64,000 bases of DNA from Pontibacter virosus (GTDB taxonomy: Bacteria; Bacteroidota; Bacteroidia; Cytophagales; Hymenobacteraceae): contig NZ_QEKI01000011.1 of assembly GCF_003096355.1 (NCBI RefSeq), forward strand, positions 30,663 through 94,662, in the 5' to 3' direction. Of the stretch, positions 9,486-18,416 are shown piece by piece; within the stretch, counting starts at the first letter, position 1, and every line of letters begins with the position of its first letter. The position numbers were made by a program, and so were the translations under genes. Below the pieces are notes generated by a model, which ran no database searches, had not been told where the DNA came from, and saw only the letters and a program-made list of their open reading frames with translations.

Positions 9486-9878
9486 TTAATGCACCACGCG
9501 CAGCACCGGCTCTTCTAGCGGCGTACGCGTCTCTGGGTCCACTGTAAAATAGCCCACCATACTTGGCCCATACCCCAGATTAAGCTCCACAAATTTATCT
9601 TGTTCAGGCAGCATACCAATCACCTCTTGCTGCAGGTTTTTATACTTTTCCAGCAAATCTTTCAGCTTCTGCTCTTTATCGTTCAGCGTGTTCTGCGGTT
9701 GTCCGTCAGTCAGTTGCTGTTCAGTAGTTTGCTCCGGATCGAAGTCAGATCGCATACTTTGCAACGACAGCAGTTCTACCTCCAGCAGCCGGATGTCACG
9801 TTCCACATGCAGGTATTCTTTCACTTTTTCTTCTAGCGGAACGAGTGATTCGTCCAGGTATTCAATCAGGTTTTCCAT
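9486..9878 (-). CDS. Coiled-coil protein of unknown function
   Basis: A 130-residue acidic protein, rich in Leu, Glu and Lys in heptad-like spacing at residues about 1-45 and 68-92 (KEQKLKDLLEKYKNLQQE), so probably two coiled-coil helices joined by a polar linker. No signal peptide or membrane span. The C-terminal 35 residues (LNLGYGPSMVGYFTVDPETRTP) look like a short beta region. No family recognised. It stands alone between the CNNM protein and an aldehyde dehydrogenase. Confidence 0.65.
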   Translation of the reverse strand: MENLIEYLDESLVPLEEKVKEYLHVERDIRLLEVELLSLQSMRSDFDPEQTTEQQLTDGQPQNTLNDKEQKLKDLLEKYKNLQQEVIGMLPEQDKFVELNLGYGPSMVGYFTVDPETRTPLEEPVLRVVH

Positions 9879-9996
9879 TTCTTATCAGGTATAGCAGGGT
9901 ATACAGCTCCTATACGGAAAATTCCCCTGTTTATTTTCATACGTGAAGAGCTATGGTACGGCTACATGCCTGCTGAAGGTATACCTATACCTGGAC

Positions 9997-11427
9997 TTAC
10001 AGCCATTTGAAAACCTTTCTGATAAAGGCCAGCCGGTTGCCGTAAGGCGGATAGCGCAACGGGAGGTCGATCCAGGTGCCGCGGTGCACCACGCTCTTCT
10101 GATTCGAGAAAAGCTCAAAACTGGCCTGCCCGTGGTAGCTGCCCACACCACTCTCGCCTACACCGCCGAAAGGCAGCTTGGGATTAATGAGATGTGAGAT
10201 GGTATCGTTGATGCAACCGCCTCCAAAGTGCGCTTGCTCGAGCACTTGCTGCTGCTGCCATTTGTCAGAAGAGAAAAAGTAAAGCGCCAGGGGCTTTTCT
10301 CTTGTGTTGACCTGCCGGATGGCTTCATCCAAATAGGTATAGGTAAGCACAGGCAGGATAGGACCGAAAATTTCGTCCTGCATGACGGGGTGCTGCCAGC
10401 TCACCTGATCCAGCACAGTAGGAGCGATAAAGCGGCTTTCGGGATCGTGCTGTCCGCCGATGCGAATCACGCCATGCTGCAGGTAGCTGCTCAGACGCTG
10501 GTAATGCCGGTCGCTGATAATGCGGGCGAAGTCCGGGCTGTGTCGTGGCGAGTCGCCATAAAACTCCTGAATGGCGATGCGAAGCCTTTCGATCAGCTCG
10601 TCTTTCACCTGCTCATGCACCAGCAGGTAGTCAGGGGCCACACAAGTCTGACCGGCGTTCATAAATTTCCCCCAGGCAATGCGCCTTGCTGCCAGCCCAA
10701 GGTCGGCATCTTCTGCTACGATCACCGGACTTTTACCGCCCAGCTCCAGCGTAACCGGAGTCAGGTGTTCGGAGGCCGCTTTCATGACGACCCGGCCCAC
10801 CTGGGTGCTGCCTGTGAAAAAGATATAGTCGAACCGCTGAGCCAGTAGGTGCTGCGTAGTAGTCACACCACCTTCCACCACAGCGACCAGGCGCCGATCA
10901 AACGTGTCGGAGATGAGCCGCGAAATAACAGCCGAAGTGGCAGGAGTGAGTTCAGACGGCTTGATGATGGCGCAGTTGCCCGCTGCCAGGGCACCGATCA
11001 GCGGATTGAGCACCAGTTGCAATGGGTAGTTCCAGGGGCCGATGATGAGGGCAACGCCATAAGGCTGTGAGTAAATGTAACTGCGGGCCGGGAAGTTTAG
11101 CAGCGTTTCGCTTACGGGTTGTGGCTTGGCCCAGCGCACGATATTTTTGAGTACAAGCTGAAGTTCTTTTTCAACGAAGCCTATCTCGGTGGTAAAAGTT
11201 TCAAAAGCCGGCTTCCGGAAGTCGGCATACATGGCATCGATCAGCTCCTGCTCGTGGCTGCGCACGGCCTCCAGTAAGTGACGGAGCTGCTCCTTGCGAA
11301 AGCTGACGCTTAAGGTGTGGCCTCCGGCAAAAAAGGCGCGTTGCTGCTGCAGCAGGTCGAGCACGGCCTGCGGGTCTGCTTCCCTGGCGGGGCTGACCTT
11401 GGTTACAAAGGTGTTTGTAGCGTTCAT
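9997..11427 (-). CDS. NAD(P)-dependent aldehyde dehydrogenase, class 3 type
   Basis: About 476 residues from the ATG at 11427. The frame stays open to 11499, but that would overlap the upstream SDR gene and add unconserved residues. Motifs: GPWNYPLQL (substrate and NAD site), FTGSTQVGR, VTLELGGKSP (general-base Glu) and NAGQTCVAPDY with the catalytic Cys. Length and the C-terminal PFGGVGESGVGSYHG fit class 3 / fatty aldehyde dehydrogenases that oxidise medium- and long-chain or aromatic aldehydes. It follows the SDR gene by 13 bases, so the two are likely one operon. Confidence 0.9.
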   Translation of the reverse strand: MNATNTFVTKVSPAREADPQAVLDLLQQQRAFFAGGHTLSVSFRKEQLRHLLEAVRSHEQELIDAMYADFRKPAFETFTTEIGFVEKELQLVLKNIVRWAKPQPVSETLLNFPARSYIYSQPYGVALIIGPWNYPLQLVLNPLIGALAAGNCAIIKPSELTPATSAVISRLISDTFDRRLVAVVEGGVTTTQHLLAQRFDYIFFTGSTQVGRVVMKAASEHLTPVTLELGGKSPVIVAEDADLGLAARRIAWGKFMNAGQTCVAPDYLLVHEQVKDELIERLRIAIQEFYGDSPRHSPDFARIISDRHYQRLSSYLQHGVIRIGGQHDPESRFIAPTVLDQVSWQHPVMQDEIFGPILPVLTYTYLDEAIRQVNTREKPLALYFFSSDKWQQQQVLEQAHFGGGCINDTISHLINPKLPFGGVGESGVGSYHGQASFELFSNQKSVVHRGTWIDLPLRYPPYGNRLAFIRKVFKWL

Positions 11428-11440
11428 AGCGGGTGAATGG

Positions 11441-12322
11441 TTAGGGTTTGGTTGCGTAAGCCGGTTTTGGGTCAGCAGCCGGTCGGCCGGTAAAATCATT
11501 CATAGAGGTATAGACCCCAAACCAGCGGCCTGCCACCGTATCGAAGACACGGGTGGGTAAAATGCCACGAAGGAAGGGGAGGAGGTTCACGATAAAAGGT
11601 TTGCGCAGCAGGATCCTGTTACGCTCCACGGCCTGCAGTATGGCTTCTGTGATCACTTCAGGCTGCAGGATCGGGGTTAGGAGCGGCGCTCTTACACCGG
11701 CAAACATACCGGTGTCGATGTAGCTGGGCGTGACGGTTGTAACTTTCAGGTTGGGTCCGGTCTGCTCGAGTTCCAGCCGCAGGCTTTCAGACCAGCCGAG
11801 CACCGCCCACTTGCTGGCCGCATACACACTCATGCGCGGATTGGGAAGCAGGCTGGCAGCCGAGGCAATGTTCACAATGTGCCCAGATCCGCGCGCGACC
11901 ATGGCAGGCAAAAAGGCCTGGGTCACCAGCATGGCGCCCAGCACATTTACCTGCAGCGTCCGCTCAATTTCGGCCATGCTGTGTTCTACAAAAGGCTTGC
12001 CCACCACAATGCCGGCATTGTTGATCAGGATCTCCGGTGCGCCAAACCGGCTTTGTACATCTTCAGCCGCCTGTTGCACCTGTGCCGCATCGCCTATGTT
12101 CACTTGCCAGGTATGCACTTCGTGGTCGGCTTTACTGAATTCCTGATAAGTCTGCTGCAGCCCAGTGGGGTTAATGTCCCACACCAGTACACGGATAGCA
12201 CCGCGCTGCAGGCATTTGCTGCCCATCAGTTTGCCTATGCCGGAGGCTCCTCCAGTGATGAGCACTGTACTTTTCCTGATGTGGGTCATGTGGCTTTTTT
12301 TGAAATTATCTGTATTTCGCAA
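11441..12322 (-). CDS. Short-chain dehydrogenase/reductase
   Basis: A 293-residue classical SDR. VLITGGASGIGK near the N-terminus is the NAD(P)-binding glycine motif, INNAG stabilises the central sheet, and the catalytic Ser and YAASK (Tyr-x3-Lys) follow at SAASLLPNPRMSVYAASKWA. The C-terminal extension (about 240-293) is hydrophobic (IVNLLPFLRGILPTRVFD), as in membrane-associated SDRs acting on lipophilic alcohols or fatty aldehydes. An internal ATG at 12289 (MTHIRK) is an alternative start. Paired with the aldehyde dehydrogenase downstream, it may convert an alcohol to an acid in two steps. Confidence 0.88.
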   Translation of the reverse strand: MRNTDNFKKSHMTHIRKSTVLITGGASGIGKLMGSKCLQRGAIRVLVWDINPTGLQQTYQEFSKADHEVHTWQVNIGDAAQVQQAAEDVQSRFGAPEILINNAGIVVGKPFVEHSMAEIERTLQVNVLGAMLVTQAFLPAMVARGSGHIVNIASAASLLPNPRMSVYAASKWAVLGWSESLRLELEQTGPNLKVTTVTPSYIDTGMFAGVRAPLLTPILQPEVITEAILQAVERNRILLRKPFIVNLLPFLRGILPTRVFDTVAGRWFGVYTSMNDFTGRPAADPKPAYATKP

Positions 12323-12512
12323 GCATAATATAGGAGAATAAGGTCATATACAAAAATTATTATGTATTTATCCTCAGTATGATGCGCAAATAAAGTCATG
12401 CAATACCTGGCCGCGTATTGTGTGGCTGCTTAGGTGTTATACCATTAAACCTGCTGGTTGGGTCAGGTATAAATTCTCCCGGTATTTCCCAACTCAGACT
12501 TACGCTTCTTTG

Positions 12513-12520
12513 TATCTTTG
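12513..12520 (+). promoter_or_regulatory. Likely -7 box of the HMG-CoA lyase gene
   Basis: TATCTTTG matches the Bacteroidetes TAnnTTTG -7 element exactly and lies 25 bases before the ATG at 12546. No TTG is present at the best -33 spacing. Confidence 0.5.
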
Positions 12521-12545
12521 GCAAAACGACCAAAATCGCTTTTCT

Positions 12546-13406
12546 ATGATAAACGATACCATCAAAATAATCGAGTGCCCCCGCGATGCCATGCAGGGCC
12601 TGCACGATTTTATACCTACGCAGACCAAGATCGACTACATCAACAAGCTGCTGAAGGTGGGCTTCGACACGATTGACTTTGGTAGTTTTGTATCGCCCAA
12701 AGCCATCCCGCAGCTAGCTGACACTACCGAGGTGTTGGCTGGGCTGGACCTGAGCAGCACCCGCTCTAAACTGCTGGCCATCATTGCCAATGTGCGGGGC
12801 GCAGAGGAGGCGGCTTCCCACAAAGCAATCGATTACCTGGGCTTTCCCCTTTCGGTATCAGAGACATTTCAGCAGCGCAACACCAACAAGAGCATCGCCG
12901 AGGCCATGACCCAACTGGCGCAGATACAGGACATTTGCCAGCACCAGGACAAAACGCTCGTGACCTACATTTCCATGGGTTTCGGCAATCCGTACAACGA
13001 CCCCTGGGATGCAGCCACCGTGATTCGTTTTGTAGAGGAACTGGATAAGATGGGCGTACAGATCATCTCGCTTTCAGATACCATTGGCGTTTCCAATCCG
13101 GAGAACATTACCTACCTGTTCAGCGAACTGGTGCCCGCTTTTCCGCACATCGAGTTTGGCGCGCACCTGCATACCACTCCGACTACCTGGCAAGAGAAAG
13201 TGGAGGCCGCGTACGGGGCCGGTTGTCGTCGGTTTGACGGGGCCATGCGCGGGTATGGCGGTTGCCCGATGGCCAAAGATGAACTGGTGGGCAATATGGC
13301 GACTGAAAATTTGGTCGGCTACTTCGAAAATAATGCCTTAAATTTGAAGCTCGACAAAGAGGCTTTCGCTGCTGTGCTGGCAGCTTCAGGCTCTGTTTTC
13401 TCCTGA
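12546..13406 (+). CDS. Hydroxymethylglutaryl-CoA lyase
   Basis: About 286 residues from the ATG at 12546; the open frame to 12420 is rejected because a good -7 box lies inside it and the protein match begins here. It cleaves HMG-CoA to acetyl-CoA and acetoacetate, the last step of leucine breakdown. IIECPRDAMQG is the N-terminal DRE-TIM metallolyase motif, GAHLHTTP supplies metal-binding His residues, and GGCPMAKDELVGN holds the catalytic Cys of the mobile loop. Two bases before the downstream Fe-S gene, so cotranscribed. Output feeds acetyl-CoA into the glyoxylate shunt nearby. Confidence 0.9.
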   Translation: MINDTIKIIECPRDAMQGLHDFIPTQTKIDYINKLLKVGFDTIDFGSFVSPKAIPQLADTTEVLAGLDLSSTRSKLLAIIANVRGAEEAASHKAIDYLGFPLSVSETFQQRNTNKSIAEAMTQLAQIQDICQHQDKTLVTYISMGFGNPYNDPWDAATVIRFVEELDKMGVQIISLSDTIGVSNPENITYLFSELVPAFPHIEFGAHLHTTPTTWQEKVEAAYGAGCRRFDGAMRGYGGCPMAKDELVGNMATENLVGYFENNALNLKLDKEAFAAVLAASGSVFS

Positions 13407-13408
13407 TT

Positions 13409-14149
13409 ATGGCAAGAAGAACAATTGTAGATATTTTTATCCCCTGCTTCGTGGACCAGCTACACCCCGAGACAGGTATGAGCATGGTGAAAGTACTAGA
13501 GGGCCTGGGCTGCGAGGTAAACTATAACCCCAACCAGACCTGCTGCGGACAGCCTGCTTTTAATGCCGGTTTTTTTGACGAAGCCCGCGAAGTAGCCAAC
13601 AAGTTTCTCGACGATTTCTCAAACGAAACGTCGCACTACATTGTGGCGCCCTCGGCAAGCTGCGTTGGGATGGTGCGCAATGCCTACCAGGATATTTTCG
13701 TGAAGTCATCGAAACTGGTGAAGTACCGCGCCATGCAGAAGAAGGTGTTCGAACTGACCGAATTTCTGACTGACGTGCTGAAAGTATCGCAGGTGCCCGG
13801 CGCCCGCCTCGACGGCAAAGCCACCTACCACGATTCCTGCAGCGCCCTGCGCGAGTGCCACATCAAGGAAGGGCCGCGTGTGCTGCTGCAAGGCGTGCAC
13901 GGGCTGGAAATGATCGAAATGGAAGACACTGAAACCTGCTGCGGCTTTGGCGGCACCTTTGCCGTGAAGTTCGAATCCATATCAGTAGCGATGGCAGAGC
14001 AAAAAGTAGAAAATGCGCTGGCAACCGGTGCCGACTACATCATCTCCACGGACAGCAGTTGTCTCATGCACCTCAACGGTTACATACAGAAAAACAAGAA
14101 GCCGATCAAAACCATGCACATTGCCGACGTGTTGGCCAGTGGCTGGTAA
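13409..14149 (+). CDS. LutA/YkgE-like (Fe-S)-binding protein with two CCG domains
   Basis: A 246-residue protein with two cysteine-rich CCG repeats: CCGQPAFNAG (about 47-56) and CCGFGGTFAV (about 176-185), plus DSCSALRE between them. This is the layout of LutA, part of the LutABC iron-sulfur complex for L-lactate oxidation, and of heterodisulfide-reductase-like subunits. lutB and lutC are not adjacent; instead it follows HMG-CoA lyase directly. It may be the orphan member of a dispersed lut set or have an electron-transfer role linked to HMG-CoA lyase. Confidence 0.88.
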   Translation: MARRTIVDIFIPCFVDQLHPETGMSMVKVLEGLGCEVNYNPNQTCCGQPAFNAGFFDEAREVANKFLDDFSNETSHYIVAPSASCVGMVRNAYQDIFVKSSKLVKYRAMQKKVFELTEFLTDVLKVSQVPGARLDGKATYHDSCSALRECHIKEGPRVLLQGVHGLEMIEMEDTETCCGFGGTFAVKFESISVAMAEQKVENALATGADYIISTDSSCLMHLNGYIQKNKKPIKTMHIADVLASGW

Positions 14150-14178
14150 GTTATAAACGACAGGTATAGGTATAAAGT

Positions 14179-14217
14179 AGCGGCCTCACTCTGGAAAGGG
14201 TGAGGCCGCTGTTCGTT
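14179..14217. terminator. Convergent terminator after the LutA-like gene
   Basis: agcggcctcac (14179-14189) and gtgaggccgct (14200-14210) form an 11-bp stem with a 10-base loop, followed by a short T-rich stretch. Lies between convergent genes. Confidence 0.85.
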
Positions 14218-14233
14218 TACAGGTATAGGGAGT

Positions 14234-14953
14234 CTATTTTCCGAGAAAATAAGAGATTCCAAAGTTCAGGTGCAGACTTGAGAAATCAAACAGGAGCACA
14301 TTTCTTTTAAGGGTATACTCCCTTCTTTCAAATTCATCAGGTGAGTAATAATAATCTGAGTGTTCTCTTGCTGCATCAGTAGTGACGCGGTTGTATGTAA
14401 GCGCACCCAGGCTTGCTGTAAACCCTATTTTATTGGAAGCAAAAAAAGTAAGGCCGGGAGAAAAGGATCCATTTAGCGTGGTAGCATCAAACTCATATAA
14501 GAAATGATATGAATAAGGTGCATCCGAATTGCTGCTGATGTCGTGATACTCCTGATTGCTGACGCCAACTGAAAGCGTGCCGTGCAAGGCGAGTTTTTCA
14601 GTCAGGTACTTGTATTGCCTGGCGTACACGCTCGCGCCCGTTGTTTTTTGACTCAGCTTCCAGGTACTTTTGAAACCTTCCATATACCTTATATTCTCGT
14701 TGGCAGACTTATACCTGTGTGCAGTCGCCCCGATTTCCAGGTTATCCTTTATCAGAAATCCTATGGATGGCGATACAAAATAGTTGTAATGCTCATACTC
14801 ATATAGTGGGCTGTTTTTCTCTTTGTCGGTCTCGGATTTTGATTGTGTATAGCCCAATTCTCCCGTCAGCACCAGAGTGCCTTTTGTGGTTTGTGCCTGC
14901 ACGCTGTAAGCCAGCAAACCCGTAATCGCTAGTATAGTCAGTTTCTTCACCAT
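14234..14953 (-). CDS. Outer-membrane beta-barrel protein, paralogue of its neighbour
   Basis: A 239-residue protein with a signal peptide (MVKKLTILAITGLLAYSVQAQ, cut after AQA-type site). The rest alternates aromatic and polar residues with Gly turns and ends in ...LNFGISYFLGK, typical of small outer-membrane barrels of the OmpW/porin-family kind in Bacteroidetes. Shares signature phrases with the upstream gene at 14961: TTQGSLV/TTKGTLV at the start, PSIGFLIKDNLEIGA versus PTVGYFIKDGLEVGT, and LTFFASNKIGFTASLG versus LTYFATPRLGFTAVFG. The two genes are a tandem duplication 7 bases apart. Function unknown. Confidence 0.8.
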   Translation of the reverse strand: MVKKLTILAITGLLAYSVQAQTTKGTLVLTGELGYTQSKSETDKEKNSPLYEYEHYNYFVSPSIGFLIKDNLEIGATAHRYKSANENIRYMEGFKSTWKLSQKTTGASVYARQYKYLTEKLALHGTLSVGVSNQEYHDISSNSDAPYSYHFLYEFDATTLNGSFSPGLTFFASNKIGFTASLGALTYNRVTTDAAREHSDYYYSPDEFERREYTLKRNVLLFDFSSLHLNFGISYFLGK

Positions 14954-14960
14954 GATCGGA

Positions 14961-15623
14961 CTAGCGGGAAATGAAATAACTGAAACCTACACCGATGCTG
15001 CTAGGAGAAAAATTGGCATTAAAAGAGTTGCTTCCTCTGCTCCAATCATAGGGTTGATTTTCCTTCGACTTTTCCCTGCTGCGATCATAAGAGATATTGC
15101 CAAACACAGCCGTGAATCCTAGCCGTGGCGTGGCAAAATAAGTAAGGCCGGGGTAAACGCCTATACCTAAACTGTTATGAGTACTCACAACCTCAGATGA
15201 TGCGCCCTGGTTGTTTTTGGCCGTTTGGTTGCCGATGCCAAAAGAAGCATAGGCTGTGCCATGCAACTGAAGCTGTTCAAAAAGTGGAATATATTTCCGG
15301 ACATAGGGATTGAGACTGATCGTTTTAGTTCTGTTGGTATGTTTTGCTCCCTCCGTTTTACTTATACTGGTCTGATGCCTCAAACCCAAACCTGTACCTA
15401 CTTCAAGACCGTCCTTTATAAAATAACCTACAGTGGGATTTAGGTTGATACTGCGTGAGATGCCTTTGCTTTCGGAAGTGTTGTCCGTGTTTTCGGAGAC
15501 TTCATTATTGAAATACACCGACCCTGATACGACCAAGGAGCCCTGGGTCGTTTGCGGAATAGTTTGAGCATAAGCCCCGGCACCCAGTAATGCCAGCATG
15601 GCAGTTGTAAAGATTTTCTTCAT
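14961..15623 (-). CDS. Outer-membrane beta-barrel protein, upstream paralogue
   Basis: A 220-residue protein with signal peptide MKKIFTTAMLALLGAGAYAQ. The mature part carries the conserved core GYFIKDGLEVGTGLGLR and GVYPGLTYFATPRLGFTAVFGNISYDR, and ends ...GVGFSYFISR with a terminal hydrophobic strand as recognised by the BAM machinery. First gene of a two-gene leftward operon of paralogous barrels. The 660-base spacer upstream carries no gene. Likely a structural or adhesion-type barrel; no enzyme motif. Confidence 0.8.
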   Translation of the reverse strand: MKKIFTTAMLALLGAGAYAQTIPQTTQGSLVVSGSVYFNNEVSENTDNTSESKGISRSINLNPTVGYFIKDGLEVGTGLGLRHQTSISKTEGAKHTNRTKTISLNPYVRKYIPLFEQLQLHGTAYASFGIGNQTAKNNQGASSEVVSTHNSLGIGVYPGLTYFATPRLGFTAVFGNISYDRSREKSKENQPYDWSRGSNSFNANFSPSSIGVGFSYFISR

Positions 15624-15649
15624 GTTTGTTTTTTAAGGTTAGGACACAT

Positions 15650-16285
15650 GAAAGGCAACAAATGTGCCAGTATTGTAATATCGGAATATTCTAATGTGAT
15701 AAACTCGTGGAGGCTAGCCACTGCAGGGTATCGGTTTTATAGTTATGCGTAGAAACACGTAGGTTAAGAGCTGATAATACTGAAAATGCCTGAACGACAA
15801 CTAATTAGTGCCTTTTGAGATGACCTCTCCAAATCGTTATCGTATAAGAATACAAAACACGGATGAGGCGTTTATGAAGCCTGGTTTTAGGTTGGTTAAA
15901 CCAGGTATTTTACGCTAGACGAGCGTGCTGCCGAAACGAACGTTGTTTTTAATATGATCATGGACTTGCCGCTATCTGGGGTGCGTTTAGCGGTTTGTGC
16001 ATGTTTATAGGGGAGTCGGTATCTGTTATTTTATAATGCAGGCGGTTGGAACCGGCTCCCTTTTTTTCTCCTCTGTCATACGAATCCCCTTTCGGTTTTA
16101 ACCCATCATCTGCCAGGCCATTCATAGTCCTCTTCCAGGGGTTTCACGGAAAAAGTGCCTCTGACCATACTTTGCGGTATTATACGGCCTAACTACGTGC
16201 AAAACGGTATTTGTGCCCCGCCTAGCCTACCAGCCGTATACTTCAGCGTATAAAGCGCAACGAATGCACGGACACGCTCAAGGCT
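15650..16285. other. 660-base spacer, no gene seen
   Basis: No reading frame with protein-like character. The only structure I can support is an 8-bp hairpin (cctggttt 15880-15887, aaaccagg 15898-15905) with T-rich 3' flank. The rest should hold promoters for the leftward barrel genes and for the rightward operon at 16286. Confidence 0.5.
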
Positions 16286-17059
16286 ATGACATTTACAAAA
16301 ACGCTAGTGCCAGGACTGCTGAGTTTTTTCCTCAGTGTACTTATGCTTCCGGCGCAGGCGCAGGAAGAGCGGGAGGAGCTTAATACTGACAGGCCTGATA
16401 ATTCACAGGGTCCCAGTGTTATTTCTCGTGGCTACGTGCAGTTGGAGGCTGGCTATAATTATCAAAAGTTAAACACCAATATCAGAACATATGCCTATCC
16501 TACAGCGCTTGTGCGCATTGGCTTGCTACAGGGTGTGGAGCTGCGCCTGCAGGGTGCCGTAAAAGATTCTGTTATCGAGAACGGATCAACTCGACATATC
16601 AAAGGATGGGGGCCACTGAGTGTCGGAACCAAAATACGACTGTGGGAAGAAAGCGGCTGGCGTCCGGAGGCTGGCATCAGCGCTATGCTGGCGCTGCCCA
16701 TTGCCAGCGAAGTGTTCAAACCCGATCATCCGGAGCCTCAGTTCGGTGTGGCTTTTAGCAATGCGCTCTCTGATAAGATGGACCTCACTTACACGGTGGG
16801 CTATGGCTGGACCAAGGGCAGCCCTGTGCGAACCTATGGTGCCAACATTACCCGGCAGTTCTTCGATAAGCTAACGCTATACCTGGAGGTGTTTGGCAGC
16901 AAAGAAAAAAACGAAACGGCAGGGCACCAGGCTGATGTGGGATTACTATACCTGTTGCTGCCCAATTTGCAGGTTGATGTGGCGGCCGGAAGGCGGCTCA
17001 ACAAAGAGGCCCCGCAGCATTTTATCACAACAGGTCTGGCATTTCGGTTACCCCGTTAA
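16286..17059 (+). CDS. Outer-membrane transporter-like beta-barrel (PF13557-like)
   Basis: A 257-residue protein with signal peptide (cleaved near LPAQAQ, residues 20-27). The mature start ELNTDRPDNSQGPSVISRGYVQLEAGY is the signature of the phenol-degradation/MetA-type outer-membrane family, which in Bacteroidetes reads as TDRPD...TV.KG..Q.E.G. Remaining sequence is regular amphipathic strands. First of four tightly spaced rightward genes ending in cyanophycinase, so it may be the outer-membrane member of a system that moves cyanophycin or its dipeptides; that role is inference from position only. Confidence 0.8.
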   Translation: MTFTKTLVPGLLSFFLSVLMLPAQAQEEREELNTDRPDNSQGPSVISRGYVQLEAGYNYQKLNTNIRTYAYPTALVRIGLLQGVELRLQGAVKDSVIENGSTRHIKGWGPLSVGTKIRLWEESGWRPEAGISAMLALPIASEVFKPDHPEPQFGVAFSNALSDKMDLTYTVGYGWTKGSPVRTYGANITRQFFDKLTLYLEVFGSKEKNETAGHQADVGLLYLLLPNLQVDVAAGRRLNKEAPQHFITTGLAFRLPR

Positions 17060-17071
17060 TAGGTAGCAGGT

Positions 17072-17947
17072 ATGGAAAAAAACAAGAAGATAAGACCTGT
17101 CCGGAAATCGCTGCAGGAATATGCCCGGGGTATAGCCGGAGGACTCCTGTTCAGCTTTCCTCTTTTATACACCATGGAGGTATGGTGGGCGGGCTTTATC
17201 GCATCTCCCACGCAGTTGCTGATCATGGTCGTCGTGACCTATCTGCTGCTGCTAGGCTATAACCGCTACGCAGGTATGCGGCCGGGGGCATCGTGGCGCA
17301 GCGTCTTCATCGACTCAGTGGAGGAAATGGGCCTGGGTATTGTGCTGGCTTTTGGGGTTCTGTTTGTGCTCAACCGCATCCAGTTCGGCGAGATGTCCAT
17401 CGATGAGATCATGGGAAAGATCATCGTGGAGGCCATGGCCGTATCCATTGGCGTTTCGATCGGGACGGCGCAGCTGGGTGGCGCAGATGATGAGCCGGAA
17501 GAAGAAGACGAAGTACAGGCAGAAGCAAAGGAAGCGGGCTGGCGCACCGGGCTACGGAGCAAGGTCAGTTTAGTGGTGCTGGCACTTTGCGGCAGCATCA
17601 TAGTGGGCGGCAACGTGGCCCCCACCGAGGAAGTCGTTGTGCTGGCAGTCGGCGCCAAGCCGTTTCATATTCTACTCATGGCTGTGCTTTCACTCGCTAT
17701 GAGCATGATCGTGGTTTATTTCAGTGATTTTAAAGGTACAGGGCATCTCAAACAACAGAACCTGGTTTTCGCCATCACACTCGATACCTGTCTGAGTTAC
17801 CTCACGGCGCTGATGGCTTCGGCCTTTCTGCTTTGGTTTTTCGGGCGTTTTGAAGGGGTGAATTTTGAGGTAGCCTTTGCGCAATGCATTGTGCTGGGTG
17901 TACTGGCCAGTTTGGGCGCTTCGGCAGGCCGACTGCTTATTAAGTAA
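17072..17947 (+). CDS. TIGR02587-type integral membrane protein
   Basis: A 291-residue polytopic protein with about seven hydrophobic segments (for example LLIMVVVTYLLLLGY, GLGIVLAFGVLFVLN, ILLMAVLSLAMSMIVVYF, and a last span near AQCIVLGVLASLGAS). A central acidic loop (DDEPEEEDEVQAEAKE, about 147-162) splits the halves. It fits the conserved but uncharacterised family TIGR02587, which is usually followed by a TIGR02588 gene as here (8-base gap). No transport motif is recognisable. Downstream cyanophycinase suggests a link to cyanophycin or peptide metabolism. Confidence 0.75.
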   Translation: MEKNKKIRPVRKSLQEYARGIAGGLLFSFPLLYTMEVWWAGFIASPTQLLIMVVVTYLLLLGYNRYAGMRPGASWRSVFIDSVEEMGLGIVLAFGVLFVLNRIQFGEMSIDEIMGKIIVEAMAVSIGVSIGTAQLGGADDEPEEEDEVQAEAKEAGWRTGLRSKVSLVVLALCGSIIVGGNVAPTEEVVVLAVGAKPFHILLMAVLSLAMSMIVVYFSDFKGTGHLKQQNLVFAITLDTCLSYLTALMASAFLLWFFGRFEGVNFEVAFAQCIVLGVLASLGASAGRLLIK

Positions 17948-17955
17948 CCGGATAA

Positions 17956-18390
17956 ATGAGAGAACAAAACGATACAAAAAAGGAGCAACAGGGGAATAGG
18001 GCAGGAGATGATGATGATAAAAATGCGTTGGAGTGGGCGGTTTTTGGCGTCAGCCTGGTGCTGGTGCTGGCGATACTGGTATACCTGAGTTACATGGCCT
18101 ATACGCACAAACCATCCACGCCCGATCTGGCAGTAGCGTATTTTCACGACCCTTCTGCTAACGCACCGCACCGCTATCGGGTGGTGGTAGAAAACAAAGG
18201 AGGTGAAACCGCAGAGGAAGTGCAGGTGGAGCTCATTGTTGAAAGCGGAGGAGCGGAAGTGGAAAGTGCTGAACTGAATATCGCCTTTTCCCCGAAGGAA
18301 TCGAAACGGGAAGGTTGGGTGAATTTTAAAGAAGATCCGGCCAAAGCCGATACGCTGGTGGCACGTGTGGTGAGTTATAAGAGACCCTGA
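17956..18390 (+). CDS. TIGR02588-type membrane-anchored protein
   Basis: A 144-residue protein with a charged N-terminus (residues 1-25), one transmembrane helix (about 30-52, FGVSLVLVLAILVYLSYMAY) and a C-terminal beta-sandwich-like domain (RYRVVVENKGGETAEEVQVELIVE) outside the cytoplasm. The fold pattern resembles a CARDB or similar Ig-like module. It fits TIGR02588, a family of unknown function that pairs with TIGR02587. The pair probably forms one membrane complex. Confidence 0.75.
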   Translation: MREQNDTKKEQQGNRAGDDDDKNALEWAVFGVSLVLVLAILVYLSYMAYTHKPSTPDLAVAYFHDPSANAPHRYRVVVENKGGETAEEVQVELIVESGGAEVESAELNIAFSPKESKREGWVNFKEDPAKADTLVARVVSYKRP

Positions 18391-18416
18391 TAATTGAGTT
18401 AACTAATGGAGATATA